Source: Leptobrachium leishanense
Taxonomy: Eukaryota; Chordata; Amphibia; Anura; Megophryidae
Assembly: GCA_009667805.1 (NCBI GenBank)
Contig: CM019066.1
Span: forward strand, 333,194,077 to 333,258,076
DNA length: 64,000 nucleotides
Reading direction: 5' to 3'
Position numbers and translations under genes: made by a program. The notes beneath the pieces were generated by a model. It was given only the letters and a program-made list of their open reading frames with translations, did no database searches and had not been told where the DNA came from. Each line of letters opens with the position of its first letter. Positions within the stretch are counted from its first letter, which is position 1. Below, piece by piece: positions 44,413 to 56,324 of the stretch.

Positions 44413-44485
44413 TTGCCAGCCTGTGCCAGCTGCTTATGACCTTGGGCAAGTCACTCAGCCCTCTCCCTGAGCATCTTGTAATAGA
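44413..44485 (+). repeat. Ancient SINE fragment, MIR/CORE- or V-SINE-like
   Basis: AGCTGCTTATGACCTTGGGC and AAGTCACTCAGCCCTCTCCC match the well-known GACCTTGGGCAAGTCACT segment of MIR-type SINEs, which also has relatives in fish and amphibian V-SINEs. No tRNA head or tail remains. Confidence 0.7.
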
Positions 44486-44739
44486 GGTGTGCATTAAATT
44501 GGTAGCTGCCGGGGCACAAATTCTGGTCACCTAAGTTTAAGACACAGACTGTCTACTACAGCATAAATAGAATTAACTCATTAGGTGCCAGGTGCATTTA
44601 CAGACATCTTTCTGAAGCTGAGAAAAGCTTTGAAGGTGTGATGCAGTTTCTCACTGCGTCAGCAATAACAAAACACCACAGCATGCAACAACAATAAAAC
44701 TGAATGCAAAATCTTATATTTCAATGCAGTCCGGCGTAT

Positions 44740-44945
44740 TCTGAATAGATTAACCGTTACCTCTCAATGGGACAATTTTAAAGCTGCCGGAGGTCACCAA
44801 ATTGCAGAGATGTGCGGCAAACTCCAACATATTTTGCTGGCGATTCGCTAATATTTGACAAATTGACAGCTTTCTGAATAGCTGAACCGCCCCCAAATTG
44901 CTTCGTGCAATTCGGTGGCAAGTTCAGCTTTTATTGAATGAAACT
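44740..44945. mobile_element. MITE (GGGTTATTC family) fragment
   Basis: Contains CTCAATGGGACAATTTTAAA, GACAAATTGACAGC and GTGCAATTCGGTGGCAAG in the same order as the interior of 62161-63067. The termini are lost. Confidence 0.6.
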
Positions 44946-45156
44946 TTTACTCTTTCTCATTCCTAGAATTTAAGTTAGTCATTAAGTGGCCCTGATCTCT
45001 TTTTTTGTCTTCTCGCTTAGGGCTCGAATTGATTCTGATTTCTCAAAAAAAAAAAAACATTGGCTGGAGCCGACATTTGAAAAATGTCGCAGGGCCGAAA
45101 GAAAGTTGGTAGGTAAAACACAAGAAAAAGCTTATCTTCAGGTATCATGTATATAT

Positions 45157-45735
45157 AAGAGGTGTGCATTCATTTTGCAACAAATCTCAATTCGTTTGAA
45201 ACTTCGTTAATTCGTATTTCGAAAGTACTTCCGAAATAAAAAATTGGTTTCATTCGACTTGAAATGAAATGGTATATAACGAAATTGATTCGTTATACTG
45301 TTTCACAAGAGAACCATAGATTTGAATGATTGACTGATTGATTTTTTTAGTGATCCAAATCAAATTCAAATCGATTTCGAATCGATATCAAATTACAAAC
45401 GAAATTATGAAAACAAATCAGTTTTGTTTTACTGTTTCACAAAGCACCCCATCCCTGCCAATTGGCTGTGGTGCTGAATCTGTTGCATTCAGCACCACAG
45501 GCCAACAGACAGCTCAATATTTAACCTTAGCTTGCCCTTTTAACCCTCATGTTTAACTATAATGTAACAGTCATTGAGCAGGATTTGATTTACTGTTATA
45601 TTTTTTTTTAGTGATCCAAATTGATTTCGATTTGATAAAAAATTACAAACAAAATTACGAAACTAAATAAATCAGTATTCAAACGAATTCTGTTTCAGAC
45701 AAAATTATTTTCAAATGAAACAAAACAAATTTGAG
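45157..45735. mobile_element. Possible hAT-like MITE (GGTGTGCATT)
   Basis: Starts AGAGGTGTGCATTCATTTTG and has a TTCGTTT/CGAAATT-rich interior like the 30365 element, including a segment that repeats GTGATCCAAATC twice. The right end and duplication are not clear. Confidence 0.45.
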
Positions 45736-46211
45736 TCTGTTTCCCTCTATTTCTCTGCCTGAAAATCCATTTATCAACCTATTTTTTCCTTAATTGACAT
45801 ACAGATAAATTCGAACTGATTCAATATACTCGATATTTCCACTAAAACGTAAACCCATGAGAGCCGATATCTGATACAAGCTTTTATCGAAAATCAAAAT
45901 GCAGGTAAACCCACAATTGAATCTCCCAAACTGAAAAATGGCCAAAATACTCCTTAAAAAGGTGACGCTTTCGGCTACCGGACCAAATTAAATCAAGGCC
46001 TTCGGTTTTTTTATTTTAATCCATTTAAACTCTGGCTATATCTTCTTATATATTAATCTTATATTTTAATTAACAAATTCCTGCTTCCATTTCTTCTTAT
46101 TTCAGAAACACCAAGAGTTGCCATGAATCCATGTCTTCTGTATTGAGTCGCTTGTCCAATGTTATTACTGAAAGTGAATCTCATTCTCTACTTTCCAGTT
46201 TCACTTTACCC
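45736..46211. other. Unassigned region
   Basis: AT-rich, with no recognised repeat or gene. Confidence 0.35.
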
Positions 46212-46321
46212 GTGATATCCCATTGGAGGATTGATATCACATTGGAGGATTGATATCCCATTGGAGGATTGATATCACATTGGAGGATTGATATCCCATT
46301 GGAGGATTGATATCACATTGG
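46212..46321. repeat. 19-bp tandem array
   Basis: About six copies of TTGATATCACATTGGAGGA. A and C alternate at one position (ATATCAC/ATATCCC), so the effective repeat is a 38-bp dimer. Confidence 0.95.
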
Positions 46322-46899
46322 TCTATAACATCAATGCGATAGCTCATTCCCCAAGGAGATATCACAGAATATACTTACCGGATTCAACCACAAAGTCCCT
46401 CCTTGTTCGTCCTCCATGGGCGGAGCTGCAAGAGTGCCATTGGCAGGTGCTGCACAATTGCCCCTCAGCTGTGACGTTGGTGCTTTGACTTGTCAGTGAG
46501 TGCATGAGCCAGCAATTGGGTGCAGGGAGTCACGGAAATGCTGTCCTGTAGGATGCCTATTCCACGCACAGCTGTTACTCAAACAAATGCTAACACATAT
46601 ATAGGGAGTGATTCCTATCAAATGAATCCGACTGAAGTTAAGCATGAAAAGTGCACTTTAATATATAGCAACAACAAACCCTGCAGCTCTTTCCAATTGT
46701 GGAATAGAAACAAGAGCCATAACTCTAAAGGAGGAAAGTGTCAAGTATCAGGCTTGGCATCCCTTCCCTTCTCTTGCTCTTTACAGGTCCTCACGTCATT
46801 CCAGCTCTCTGCGTCCAGATCCTGGTGGCTCGTCGGCGTCAGATGTTTTTAGCACCCTTCCTTGCATCAGACTTATGATGCGGTGCGCCGATCAGGGAA
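46322..46899. other. Unassigned region
   Basis: The frame at 46520-46852 has no recognisable domain. No repeat identified. Confidence 0.35.
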
Positions 46900-47285
46900 G
46901 TTTTGGCACATGATATTGACTCGGGCCAGTTAGGTCTAGTCTTTGGCTATATATATCTTGGATGTCAATTTATCAGTACCCTGTTGTGCTTTATTCATAC
47001 CCATGAGCAAGTTCCTTGTTGGTTTCTGCTTTTTTGTCTACCGATTCCTGGCTTGGTTTTGAATCTCCTGCTATATGTTTCACTGTGAGCTCAGCTTGTA
47101 TGAATATTCCTGTGTGTATGGCCTCTGGCATGTCTGACTCAGATTTTCTTTTTTTCCCCTTGATAGCCCCATACGTAGTTCAATATTTCAGCCATTCTAA
47201 GGACCAGCAGCTAGGTTGTTTCTTATTTTTTGTGTTAGGTTTTCCTCCTCCTGGTTTTTGTGACAAATAAACAATTACAATTACA
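46900..47285 (+). mobile_element. LTR-like remnant
   Basis: CT-rich, with runs such as CCTGGCTTGGTTTTGAATCT, CTCAGCTTG and CTGGCATGTCTGACTCAG, ending with TGACAAATAAACAATTACAA. The style matches LTR or leader sequence of amphibian Ty3/gypsy-like elements and resembles the complement of 48640-49300 and 49555-50443. There is no gag or pol and no matched pair of LTRs, so the assignment is tentative. Confidence 0.3.
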
Positions 47286-48639
47286 GTCCTTTTTTTAGAT
47301 ACAGTATGTTGCACCAGGTGACCCTTGAATTTAAAAAGCTAAACGTCACAATGTTACCCTCCAGATTTGCCAAATGACAACTGAGCATGTCCAATGAGAG
47401 TGTTTTTGATGTGTTATGACATATTTAATAAGTTGCTGGAATCAGCAGGACATGACGTCTTGGTAGGCTGTATCTCCTGTTACAGTAGCATCGATAGTGT
47501 CACAGTATAGGATAAATATTCACAGTAATATTCCAGATTTTCACATCTCTAGAATATCCATCTAAGGAAATACTACACGGAATTCTATGCACAGCTGACT
47601 GTGTTTGTAAACCAGTGGGAATAAAATACAACCCACTTTGATTATGTGCTAAGGAGCCACAGTCGTCCCTTTACTCTTGTTATGGAAGCTAGCGGTAGGA
47701 TCGTTCAAGCTGGACATGTGTGTAAATATACCTCTTAATGTAGTTGAAGGGGTACCAATTGTAGATTTCTGCTCAGGACTAAAGTAAGTGGATGTTTTTC
47801 TTCACCAGGGAAAATACAAATAGATTCTGTGAAGAATTGTTTTGCCAATAACAACATTGCAATAAAATATCAGCAGACTCCGCTGGTCAGCAATCCGGGA
47901 TCAGAAATTCAGAGTGGTGGAATGAGTGGCATCACATTATTCATCAAGAGCTCGAGCTATCCCTTCCCTTCTCCTCCTACCAGCTTATTTTGGGAAGGAA
48001 TAAGTAATAAGTCAGGAATCAAACACTATTCATATGTAAATATCGCTTACATGCGTCCACTGATTGCCCTGCATGACAGCCATTGGGGTTTTTCAGGGAG
48101 ACGGCTTTGACAAGCACTTCAAGCAGCCTGTAAAGTAATTGTTACATAGTAATTATATAAAACAGCAATAAACCAACTAAACAAGCAGAGATTGCAGGAC
48201 AAAGATACACATTATCCAGTGATTTCTGTTTTCTTTTTCTTATTTTTTTTTTCTTTCTAATTAATAGGGATTTTGTTGTCAAGCTAAAACAGACTAAAAA
48301 TAAACAGCTGTATAGTACTTCATTAAGCTGCCTGCTCGGAGTGATTTTCCCATTGATTAGTCTCCCGGCTAATGCTAGTTCATTCCTCATTTCATTGCTA
48401 ATTAACATCAGCTCGACTCCTGACCACTTGACCGCACTGTCTTCTTCAAACATGTGCTGGTATGGCAAGAACTGATTCAGAATCTTCCTTGGGAAAAAAA
48501 AAACCTAAACGAAGGCAAAAGACACTGTTGATGAAATGTTGTGGCCTGGTAGCCATTGACTGACTACAATGTAAACAGGGGATAGCTGGCAGAGGCCAAC
48601 TGCTTTCACCACCACAACCTCCCAGCACCATTCCCACCT
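47286..48639. other. Unassigned, apparently non-repetitive region
   Basis: No gene or repeat recognised. Frames at 47829-48110 (plus) and 48142-48468 (minus) lack domains. Confidence 0.35.
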
Positions 48640-49300
48640 CTTCTGCTATATAAATGCCATGTGAGGTGCAATAAGCGGTCTATACACTCAGCTCTGCAGG
48701 CGTGGCACAGATCCCCCCTTGGGTCTACGATACTGGTCCCTGTACACAGTATACTATCTACCCCTCCGATCCTTGGATGGTCAGTAATGCTACCTACCTT
48801 CAGGGAACAGATGTTGTAGCACCCAGCAAGGGTTAACAGACACCAGAATAGGAGGACACACTTAGCCCAGGTAGCAGAGGTCTTATCGCCAGGAGATATG
48901 GTCAACCTCATACCAAGGGTTACACTAAGAGCAGGGATGTCAGGAATAACCGGTTCAGTACACAAAACAAGGTTCTCAGAAATAGCCGTATCAGTACACA
49001 AAGCAGGGTTCTCAGAAATAGCCGCGGTCATACACCGGTATCATAAGGTATCGTAAACAATAGCCGAGGTCATACATAGAGAGGGTTCTTTAAAGATAGC
49101 CAGAGTCATGCACGTAAATAGAAATCACAGAAAGCACTGAGGGAAGCAAAACCACGTCAGGGCACAGAGTCTGCCTCAGAAGACTGATTTTAAACCTGGC
49201 AGTGCCGCATCATCATGCTGCGCCCTGCCCCCTGACCACCAACGTGACCGCTTCAAGCATGTACATCACTCAGCTCCCGACCAGCGAGCAGCGAGGATCG
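48640..49300 (-). mobile_element. LTR-like remnant, minus strand
   Basis: On the minus strand it reads as CT-rich LTR/leader-type sequence with TATTTCTGAGAACC repeated twice (about 48970-49025) and CTTGCTGGGTGCTACAACAT. No protein motif; the boundaries are guesses. Confidence 0.3.
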
Positions 49301-49554
49301 TGCTGCCGGGCGTTGGGTCACTTCCCTGGCACTGGATGTGACAATGCGAGACGCTTGTGTTGGGTTAATTTGGTGTTTAATAGGAGCATTAAAAGTACTA
49401 AATTAGAACCAAATATTCTCACTTTATCATTTTATTGCACTATCGTGCCCTGCTTTTTTACACAGAACTACTTTGAATCATTTACTTCACAATTATGAGG
49501 TGGAATGAGGTTTAATATTTTGGTTTGGTTGCAAATTGAGAATTTGTTTGTATT

Positions 49555-50443
49555 TACACACTCCTCCCCTCCAGGCCATAGTAACCGAGGCCCCCGGTAT
49601 GAGCCAAGGTGGGCCCATTATAGTCATTAGATAGCCCTTTAGGCAGGTTAGCTGCTGGCTGCATTAAGCACAGATCAGGAAACATAATCAGACAACAGAA
49701 CAGGACAACATGCAAGGCGAGGGTTAAGAGGAAGAATATACTAGCACCCAGCAGCACACTAAAGGGAACCCTAGACTAGGATGCACTCCTTACAATGGCC
49801 GTCTAATCTAAAGGAAGGGGACCTCTGTGCTGGGTGACACACAAACCAACAGAGAGAACAATAGTGGCAATTCCAGAGCCATGGTAAGGAACAATAACCA
49901 AAGTCATAAACCAGAGCGGGAAGTCATACAGAAGCCTGAGATCATAAACCAGAGAGGGATATCAGGCAAGCCAGGAATCGGTACACAGAAGAATATCCAT
50001 ATACAGAGCAAAGGGATCACACAATAGAATAGTCAGATAACCAGGCCAAAGTCACACACAGGAGTGCAATATCACAAATAGAAACAAAACAATATATCAG
50101 ACACAACACTTGGATGAGCGGACAAACAAAGGAGACAAGAAACCAGAAATAAACTGAACACAGGAGAAACCAAGGCAAAATAACAGATCAATACCAACTC
50201 AGGAACAGATAAACAGGCAAAACTTCAGGGAGCTAAGCAATATAGAAACAGCTCATGCAGGAGCACTGGGCAATGGGAGAGGCTGCCTTATAAAGACAGC
50301 AGATCAGGTGATCCCATGTCAGGCTGGCCACAGGGGAATCCAGGAACAGAGGGAGAGGAAGGGATATCCCAACATGGGTAAGAGCTGGCCTGGATTGCTC
50401 TCACCACCAGGGGCAGGACTGGAATGTGTGGAAATGTGACAGC
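49555..50443 (-). mobile_element. LTR-like remnant, minus strand
   Basis: The minus strand begins TGTCACATTTCC, a plausible TG start for a gypsy-type LTR, and continues CT-rich with CTGTGTACCGATTCCTGGCT and GTTATTGTTCC. No second LTR, primer-binding site or pol was found. It is similar in texture to 48640-49300. Confidence 0.33.
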
Positions 50444-51212
50444 CATAGCCTAGCGCCAAGTTGTACCAATGTACAAATGTATCAAGGTTTAATACCCGTG
50501 CTATAAGAGATATCAGACTGCAAGGTTATGTCTAAAATTAGTAAATGGTCTAGCAAAAGTCTTTGTGGAGTCCATTGGACCCGAGCAGAGGATGCCAGTG
50601 GCGGCGAATGGTTAACAGTCCGATCACACTTTTGCCCTTTGGGGCACCCTGTTAATGGCCCAGTAATAATATAGCCCCAGATAAAATATTTGAAAATTGT
50701 GCAAAAATTGGGGAAAAAATCTGGATCTCCAAACATTCTGAACTTAGTAAAAACAGAATTTCTCCCACATAAACATTTTGTCTCTGCAAATCAAGGACGA
50801 GTTTGTTTTCACTCTCCACCCATAATGGGACACCAATTTCCTGTGAAATGCTTAATTTGAAGATGAGTCTGGATCATTTGAAACCAGGTGATTTTAATCA
50901 GTAGTTGATTACAAATCATAGAGTCATAAACACGCTGATCAGATTAACAGTGAACGCTATTTTCTGGGACTTTTAATAAATAAATAAAATCTGCAAACTG
51001 GGCTTACATGAGAAAATTGCAGAATTTCAAGGCAAAGATAAATGAATTCTATAGATATATAACATACAAAATACAGAGCTCTCGAACAGCCACATGTCTA
51101 AAAAGAGGCTAAAAACACCTAATATTGGTTTCATAATATGCACACGCCTGCCACAAATATCAATGTACTGCATGAGGCAGTTCCCTACCTAAACTAATCT
51201 AAAGTCTACACT
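50444..51212. other. Unassigned region
   Basis: AT-rich; no gene or repeat recognised. Confidence 0.35.
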
Positions 51213-51800
51213 TAGGCTGGCTGTCCACTGGCACCGTAGTTGGGCGATCAACTTAGTTACATGACTATGGACAACGCCATTGGCCAATCAGGGTCATCCA
51301 CTGGAGGCATCTGTGGATGACCCAGATCGGCCGAAGGACAGGCCGGCCAATGGAAAAAAATGAAAAACCCCGCTGCGTCGACGCTGGAGGGAGAAAAAAA
51401 CTGTCTTTGGTTCTGAAATGAAATTTTGCCACCAAGGACAGCCCTTTGAGCAGCTGACGCAGGGGGAAAAAAATCCTCGCCGATGGCTGAAGGGGGGGTT
51501 AACTCCCTGTCCCTGGTACTAAAATAGCTTACAGCACCAGGGACAGCAATGCTGAATGCAGTGGCTTGCAGAGAAAAAAAAAAAGGACGCGTTCGAAAAG
51601 AGAAAAAAGCCTTGTCTTTATCCAAATACCTTAAAAATTCAATAAATAAAAAGGCATAAAATGGTCTGAAATCGTCCAATGGTGGTCAGATGCAGCGAAA
51701 GAGGACCGGTTCACCTGCATGTTGTAGTATCGGTCGGACGACTTTAGACGATATCAGATGATCGTACCATCGCACAAATACACACCCAGTAGATGGTTAC
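51213..51800. mobile_element. Possible MITE (TTAGGCTGG family), diverged
   Basis: Starts TTAGGCTGGCTGTCCACTGG, very like the left end of the 2780-3458 element (TTAGGCTGGACGTCCAATGG). The right side contains ACACCCAGTAGATGG, a decayed partner. The interior frame at 51257-51679 is not recognisable. Confidence 0.5.
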
Positions 51801-53399
51801 GAGGTTAATTACTTAAAAGGGACAAACATCCATCATGGTGCGCTCAGGAGATGCTATATATACAGTATATAGAGAGAGACAGAGAGAGTGATTCATGTCC
51901 ATTTTCCCTAGGTTAACCGGTCATGGCAGCACGGTTTAGAAAACTCATTTTTAGTTTTAGGTAAAAAATCATGATATATTTATATATATATGTTAATATA
52001 TAGGACAGTGCAATAGCACTGAGCAGCTTTGTAGGGACAGGATAGACAGACACTTACCTCCAGTTGTTAGAAGATCTTAACATGATACTGTATGTTAGTG
52101 ACTGTGAGATACCTGATGTGGGAGGACAAACTGAAACAGTGTTCTATAAATGTTTAATAACAAATATTTCACAAGCAACAATGTATAACTAGAGCAGCAG
52201 GATTGATCGTAACAAGGAGCTCCCTGTTTGAGAAAACCCATTACTTTCCGAGCTATTAAGTGATGAAAGGGATTAAGGGAATACAAAGTACAGTATTCAT
52301 AAATCTAATACGGATGATAAGAGTAGTGTGGGCCGGAGAAATTTGCATGTGAATTTATTATATTATAATTTGCAGACTCACAACGTTGCTCTGCAGAGGG
52401 ACAAAAAATGCACCATATAGAGATTAAAAAATGCAACTCTGTTTTTCTGGCTTGGAAACCCTCTTTTTCCATATGGAAGCCCATATGTTTCAGTCCTGAA
52501 TCAATATGTTTGGCTCCTATATTCGCACGCACAGCTTTTACCTAAATAAAACCACTGTCACACTGGTTTTTACGGATGCTCCCTGAAAAGGGAATCTGCT
52601 GTATCCTCGACATTTCGGTCCTGAAGAGACTCTTAAAACCGTGCAATAAAAGGAGACAGGCCTGATTTACACCGATCAAAGTGAGAATTTAGGACCAGCG
52701 AAACCAATCCTTATTTGTAATCGCTTGGATCGATATTTTTATCATCGCACCTGTCTCCCGCATCTGTTTTGTGTCTTATTAAGGTATCAATCTAAGGGTG
52801 TTTATTTATTTGTCTGTTCAGTTTCAATGATCAGATTTAAGGAAAATTAAAGGACACGGATCTTTACATGTCAAGTCATTTGGTTCTGCTGCTATTGTTG
52901 GACCTGAAAAAATCGAAACGATTCAAAGAAACTCTATCATCAGAAATATCCATATTACTATTATTTATTTTTGTTTTTTTTCTAAATCTATGCAAAGGGC
53001 ATCCCTCATTGAAATGTCCAATCAGCAGATGTTTTTATAGGAACAGATAAATAAACACAAAAATAAAAGGCATTGCTAAATGCTTGTGGATGCAGATAAA
53101 CTCAGCATTATCAGTTTGTTCGTAGAGGAATTTCCTTTTCCCCTGCAACAAATCACTCATTCTGACTGGATCCACACATCACATAATCCAAATGTTTCAC
53201 TTCTACTAAAAACATCCAAAATCATTAATTTTCTTTTAAAAGCTTTTTTTTTTTCAATATCATCTTAGATTTTTTTCCATAAATATTATGTGATGGTCAC
53301 TGAGTTTATTATTATCACCATAGTCATCATTTCGGTAACGCCATCTGCACTTTACAATAACCAATGGGGAATAAGAAGAAAACAATTAAAAACAAACAA
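51801..53399. other. Unassigned, apparently non-repetitive region
   Basis: AT-rich DNA with a short (GA)n/(TA)n tract near 51850-51890. No gene recognised. Confidence 0.4.
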
Positions 53400-54060
53400 C
53401 CCTTTCACTGTGGATGACGTATGGGATTGCACGCTGTGTTCAGAGGACATCCCCCACACGTCATGGGGTTTCCACAGTGAAAGGGGAGACTCCAATGCAT
53501 CCAGGACGGAGTCCCAGGCGGTCTTACGTCCTTTAAGCCAGGCTGTCCCTTTAGACCCCTCCCGACGCACTGACATCATCAAGCCTATGGGGTCTCCACA
53601 GTGAAAGGGGAGACTCCAATGCATCCAGGACGGAGTCCCAGGCGGTCTTACGTCCTTGAAGTCAGGCTGTCCCTTTAGACCCCTCCCGGCACACTGACAT
53701 CATCAAGCCTGCGCGCCATAACGTTAGTTTCAGGTGCCCCCCCAGCAAAGCCAGGAGAGTGCCTGAAAGGGGGTCCCCTTTCTCTCCCAATCAGTAAAAG
53801 TTAGCAATTTAAGAGCGGCATCACTGGAAAGGTCACAGTCTGACCTTTCCGGGAGATGCCTCTCTTGAACACCTTAGGTGCCGGTCTGTGATCCGGCACC
53901 AATCGGCGATTTCTCCCAGATGTAGCTGACATCTTGGATGTCAGCCATGCCTCCGGGGCCTCCCCCTGCTCACGGACGACATCATACATAGGCACGATCA
54001 TGTCAGTTAGGGAATTAACCCATAGCTGCCCAGGGATTTCGCTATGGACATCCCTATCGT
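53400..54060. mobile_element. piggyBac-like serial-hairpin MITE (copy D), truncated
   Basis: Starts CCCTTTCACTGTGG. It aligns in order with copies A and B: a CACGTCATGG palindrome, GCCTGAAAGGG, the GGAAAGGTCA/TGACCTTTCC hairpin (about 53828-53851), GTGCCGG arms (53879-53898) and TGACATC-TTG-GATGTCA (53927-53943). The right, AT-rich half is missing. A 124-bp segment is duplicated internally (53471-53718). Confidence 0.75.
53471..53718. repeat. 124-bp tandem duplication inside MITE copy D
   Basis: TCCACAGTGAAAGGGGAGAC begins at 53471 and again at 53595. The two copies are nearly identical, so the duplication is more recent than the element's decay. Confidence 0.93.
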
Positions 54061-54274
54061 CAAAGGTGTGACTAGCAACCTCAGGGCCCAGGTGCAGAAA
54101 TCATGACAGCCCCCCTAGGCAAAAACTTATTCCGTCCCCCCTCCCGTCAACATGCATTCGTTCCCTCGGTCCAAAAATGTGGACTCCAGACAACCAGTGT
54201 CCTATTTTTTCCAGGTCCACTAAGACCTCTTCAGTCCATCCCATTTTTTATGTAATGTGCACTATTTGTATCTC

Positions 54275-54506
54275 ACAGAGCTCCACAGCAATAATTCTCA
54301 CAGTAATGTGTGGTGTGTATGAGCGTATCACAGAGTTCTACAGCAACCAAACTCACAGTAATGTGCAGTGTGTATGAGCGTATAACAGAGCTCCACAGCA
54401 ATAAATCTCATAGTAATGTGCGGTGTGTATGAGCGTATAACAGAGCTCCACAGCAATAAATCTCATAGTAATGTGCGGTGTGTATGAGCGTATCACAGAG
54501 CTCCAA
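54275..54506. repeat. 55-bp tandem array
   Basis: About four copies of a 55-bp unit with CTCCACAGCAATAAATCTCA, GTAATGTG and TGTGTATGAGCGTAT. The core is shared with the 43-bp array at 56640-57045. Confidence 0.93.
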
Positions 54507-56324
54507 AGTAAAACTCAATTTTTTGATTAATAAATATTCAATAGGTGCACACCCTAACGCAATGGGCTGCGCACGCCAGTGTATGTGACACCAGCTGGTA
54601 AAATGGAATGGCAAGTCTCGTGAAAACCTAAAACTTTTCTAACATGTGCTTATTTATGGGCACAGCAATAATTAATTTTTCTCTCAATAACAGATTCCAT
54701 GAACAGCTTTGCATTTTAAGGTTTAATATGCCCTATTGCTGACACTCCGATACAGTCCATACAGATCCTGCGTGCACATGGGATGCCCTGCCTGTTTAGC
54801 ATTGGTCGTTTCGTACAGCTCGGCTTTCATTGAAAGATCTGCACTTTCCATTTTCATAGACCATCCTTTAAAAGCTTGATTGTTTTGATCGTGTTATTCC
54901 ATTGCGGAGCTTTAAGGGGTTAAAGCCTGTCTGTGTTCAGTCGTGGAGGATTTCATTGCTTTCTACTTATTTTAAGATGCGCTGGAACAGAATTTCATTC
55001 CTTCCACTGTTCTATTCGTTGCTACATGACCTCACCGCATTAGCTCTCCCATCTCCCTCTATTGGCGTCCAGTTCCCATTCCATTCACAGTAGCGAGGGA
55101 TCATATCTCAGAGCCACTTAGAAACACAATGATCTTTACCCCTGAGAATGCAAACACTTTCTTAGTCAAATCTATTGATCTGTGACTCTATTTTTGCCTT
55201 TCCATTCCCTCCCTTGCTGTTTAGAAGGCAGGGTGTTCTTTCAGAGAGCGCGCAGCTTACCGCCGTCTGCAGTATCCAGAGATCATTCCTTCCTGCGCTG
55301 ACGGTATAAGAGATGTTTGATACATCTATAGAATTTCCATACGTGAAACACCAAACCTGGTGCACGCACTTTGCGGTGATACCCCGTCTACGTCATCCTT
55401 CTCATACACAGCCGTCCCACCACAGCTACGCTCGCTGAACCAATTTCAGATAATAACCCCCCCTCCACGATCCACTTTATCGACTTTATTTTTTTTTCCA
55501 ACATGAGACACATGGTTCGGAGGGCGAGCGTAAGAATCACAAACAACATTTTTCAAAAATCAACAAGCTGTGCGATCTGGGAAGCTGGCGAGTAATGTCT
55601 AGCTTAAGGTTTTTATTAAAACATGAAAAAAGTGAAATAAATGTGTCTCGTCCTACAAAGAAACCAATAAGTGGAAAGAAAAATGATAAAACTGCAAAGA
55701 GCGGAATACATTTCCATAATTGCTTGTATTTACGATCAGCAACTTGTAGATCTGCCACTGATAAGTCAGAGACCCACCTGACGACACGGGCGCTCGCTCT
55801 GCCCGCCATGAGCTATGGCCTTATGCCTGTAAATAGTGCATCCTTGCGTCTGTAACTGGAACTCATTATTCACGCGGCCGTTTTAAAAGTTCTCTGGCGG
55901 TACCGGACATGATTTCTGAAATTTTTACAGGCTGCTTGCTGGTGTTACGCTACAGAAATACAAATAGAAATGAGTCGTTTTGTTCTACTTTAAGATACGC
56001 AGATAGACAGACAGATTTATATGGTGCTGAGATGTGGTTAGGAGGAGCATTATGTTATGAAACCCTTCACTGGAATGTAAACAAATGATTTCATGTTCTT
56101 TTTTTACACAAGTTATTGTATGCTGTTGGCTAGTTTGTCAGATTGTTAAGCAGGTGTATATTGTTCTTTTTTTTTAATTATCGGCGCAGGGACAGACAGA
56201 CAGCATTCTGAGTCATGGGCATATTTGGGGTTTTGTGTTTCTTGAATCCTGATGTACAAAAACTGTAATATTTATTGCATCCTACTTTATATTTATTTGA
56301 CAAATGCGTGGGAAACATTATTCC
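54507..56324. other. Unassigned, apparently non-repetitive region
   Basis: No gene or repeat family recognised in 1.8 kb. The frames at 55537-55809 (minus) and 55595-55855 (plus) overlap each other and have no domain. Confidence 0.4.
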
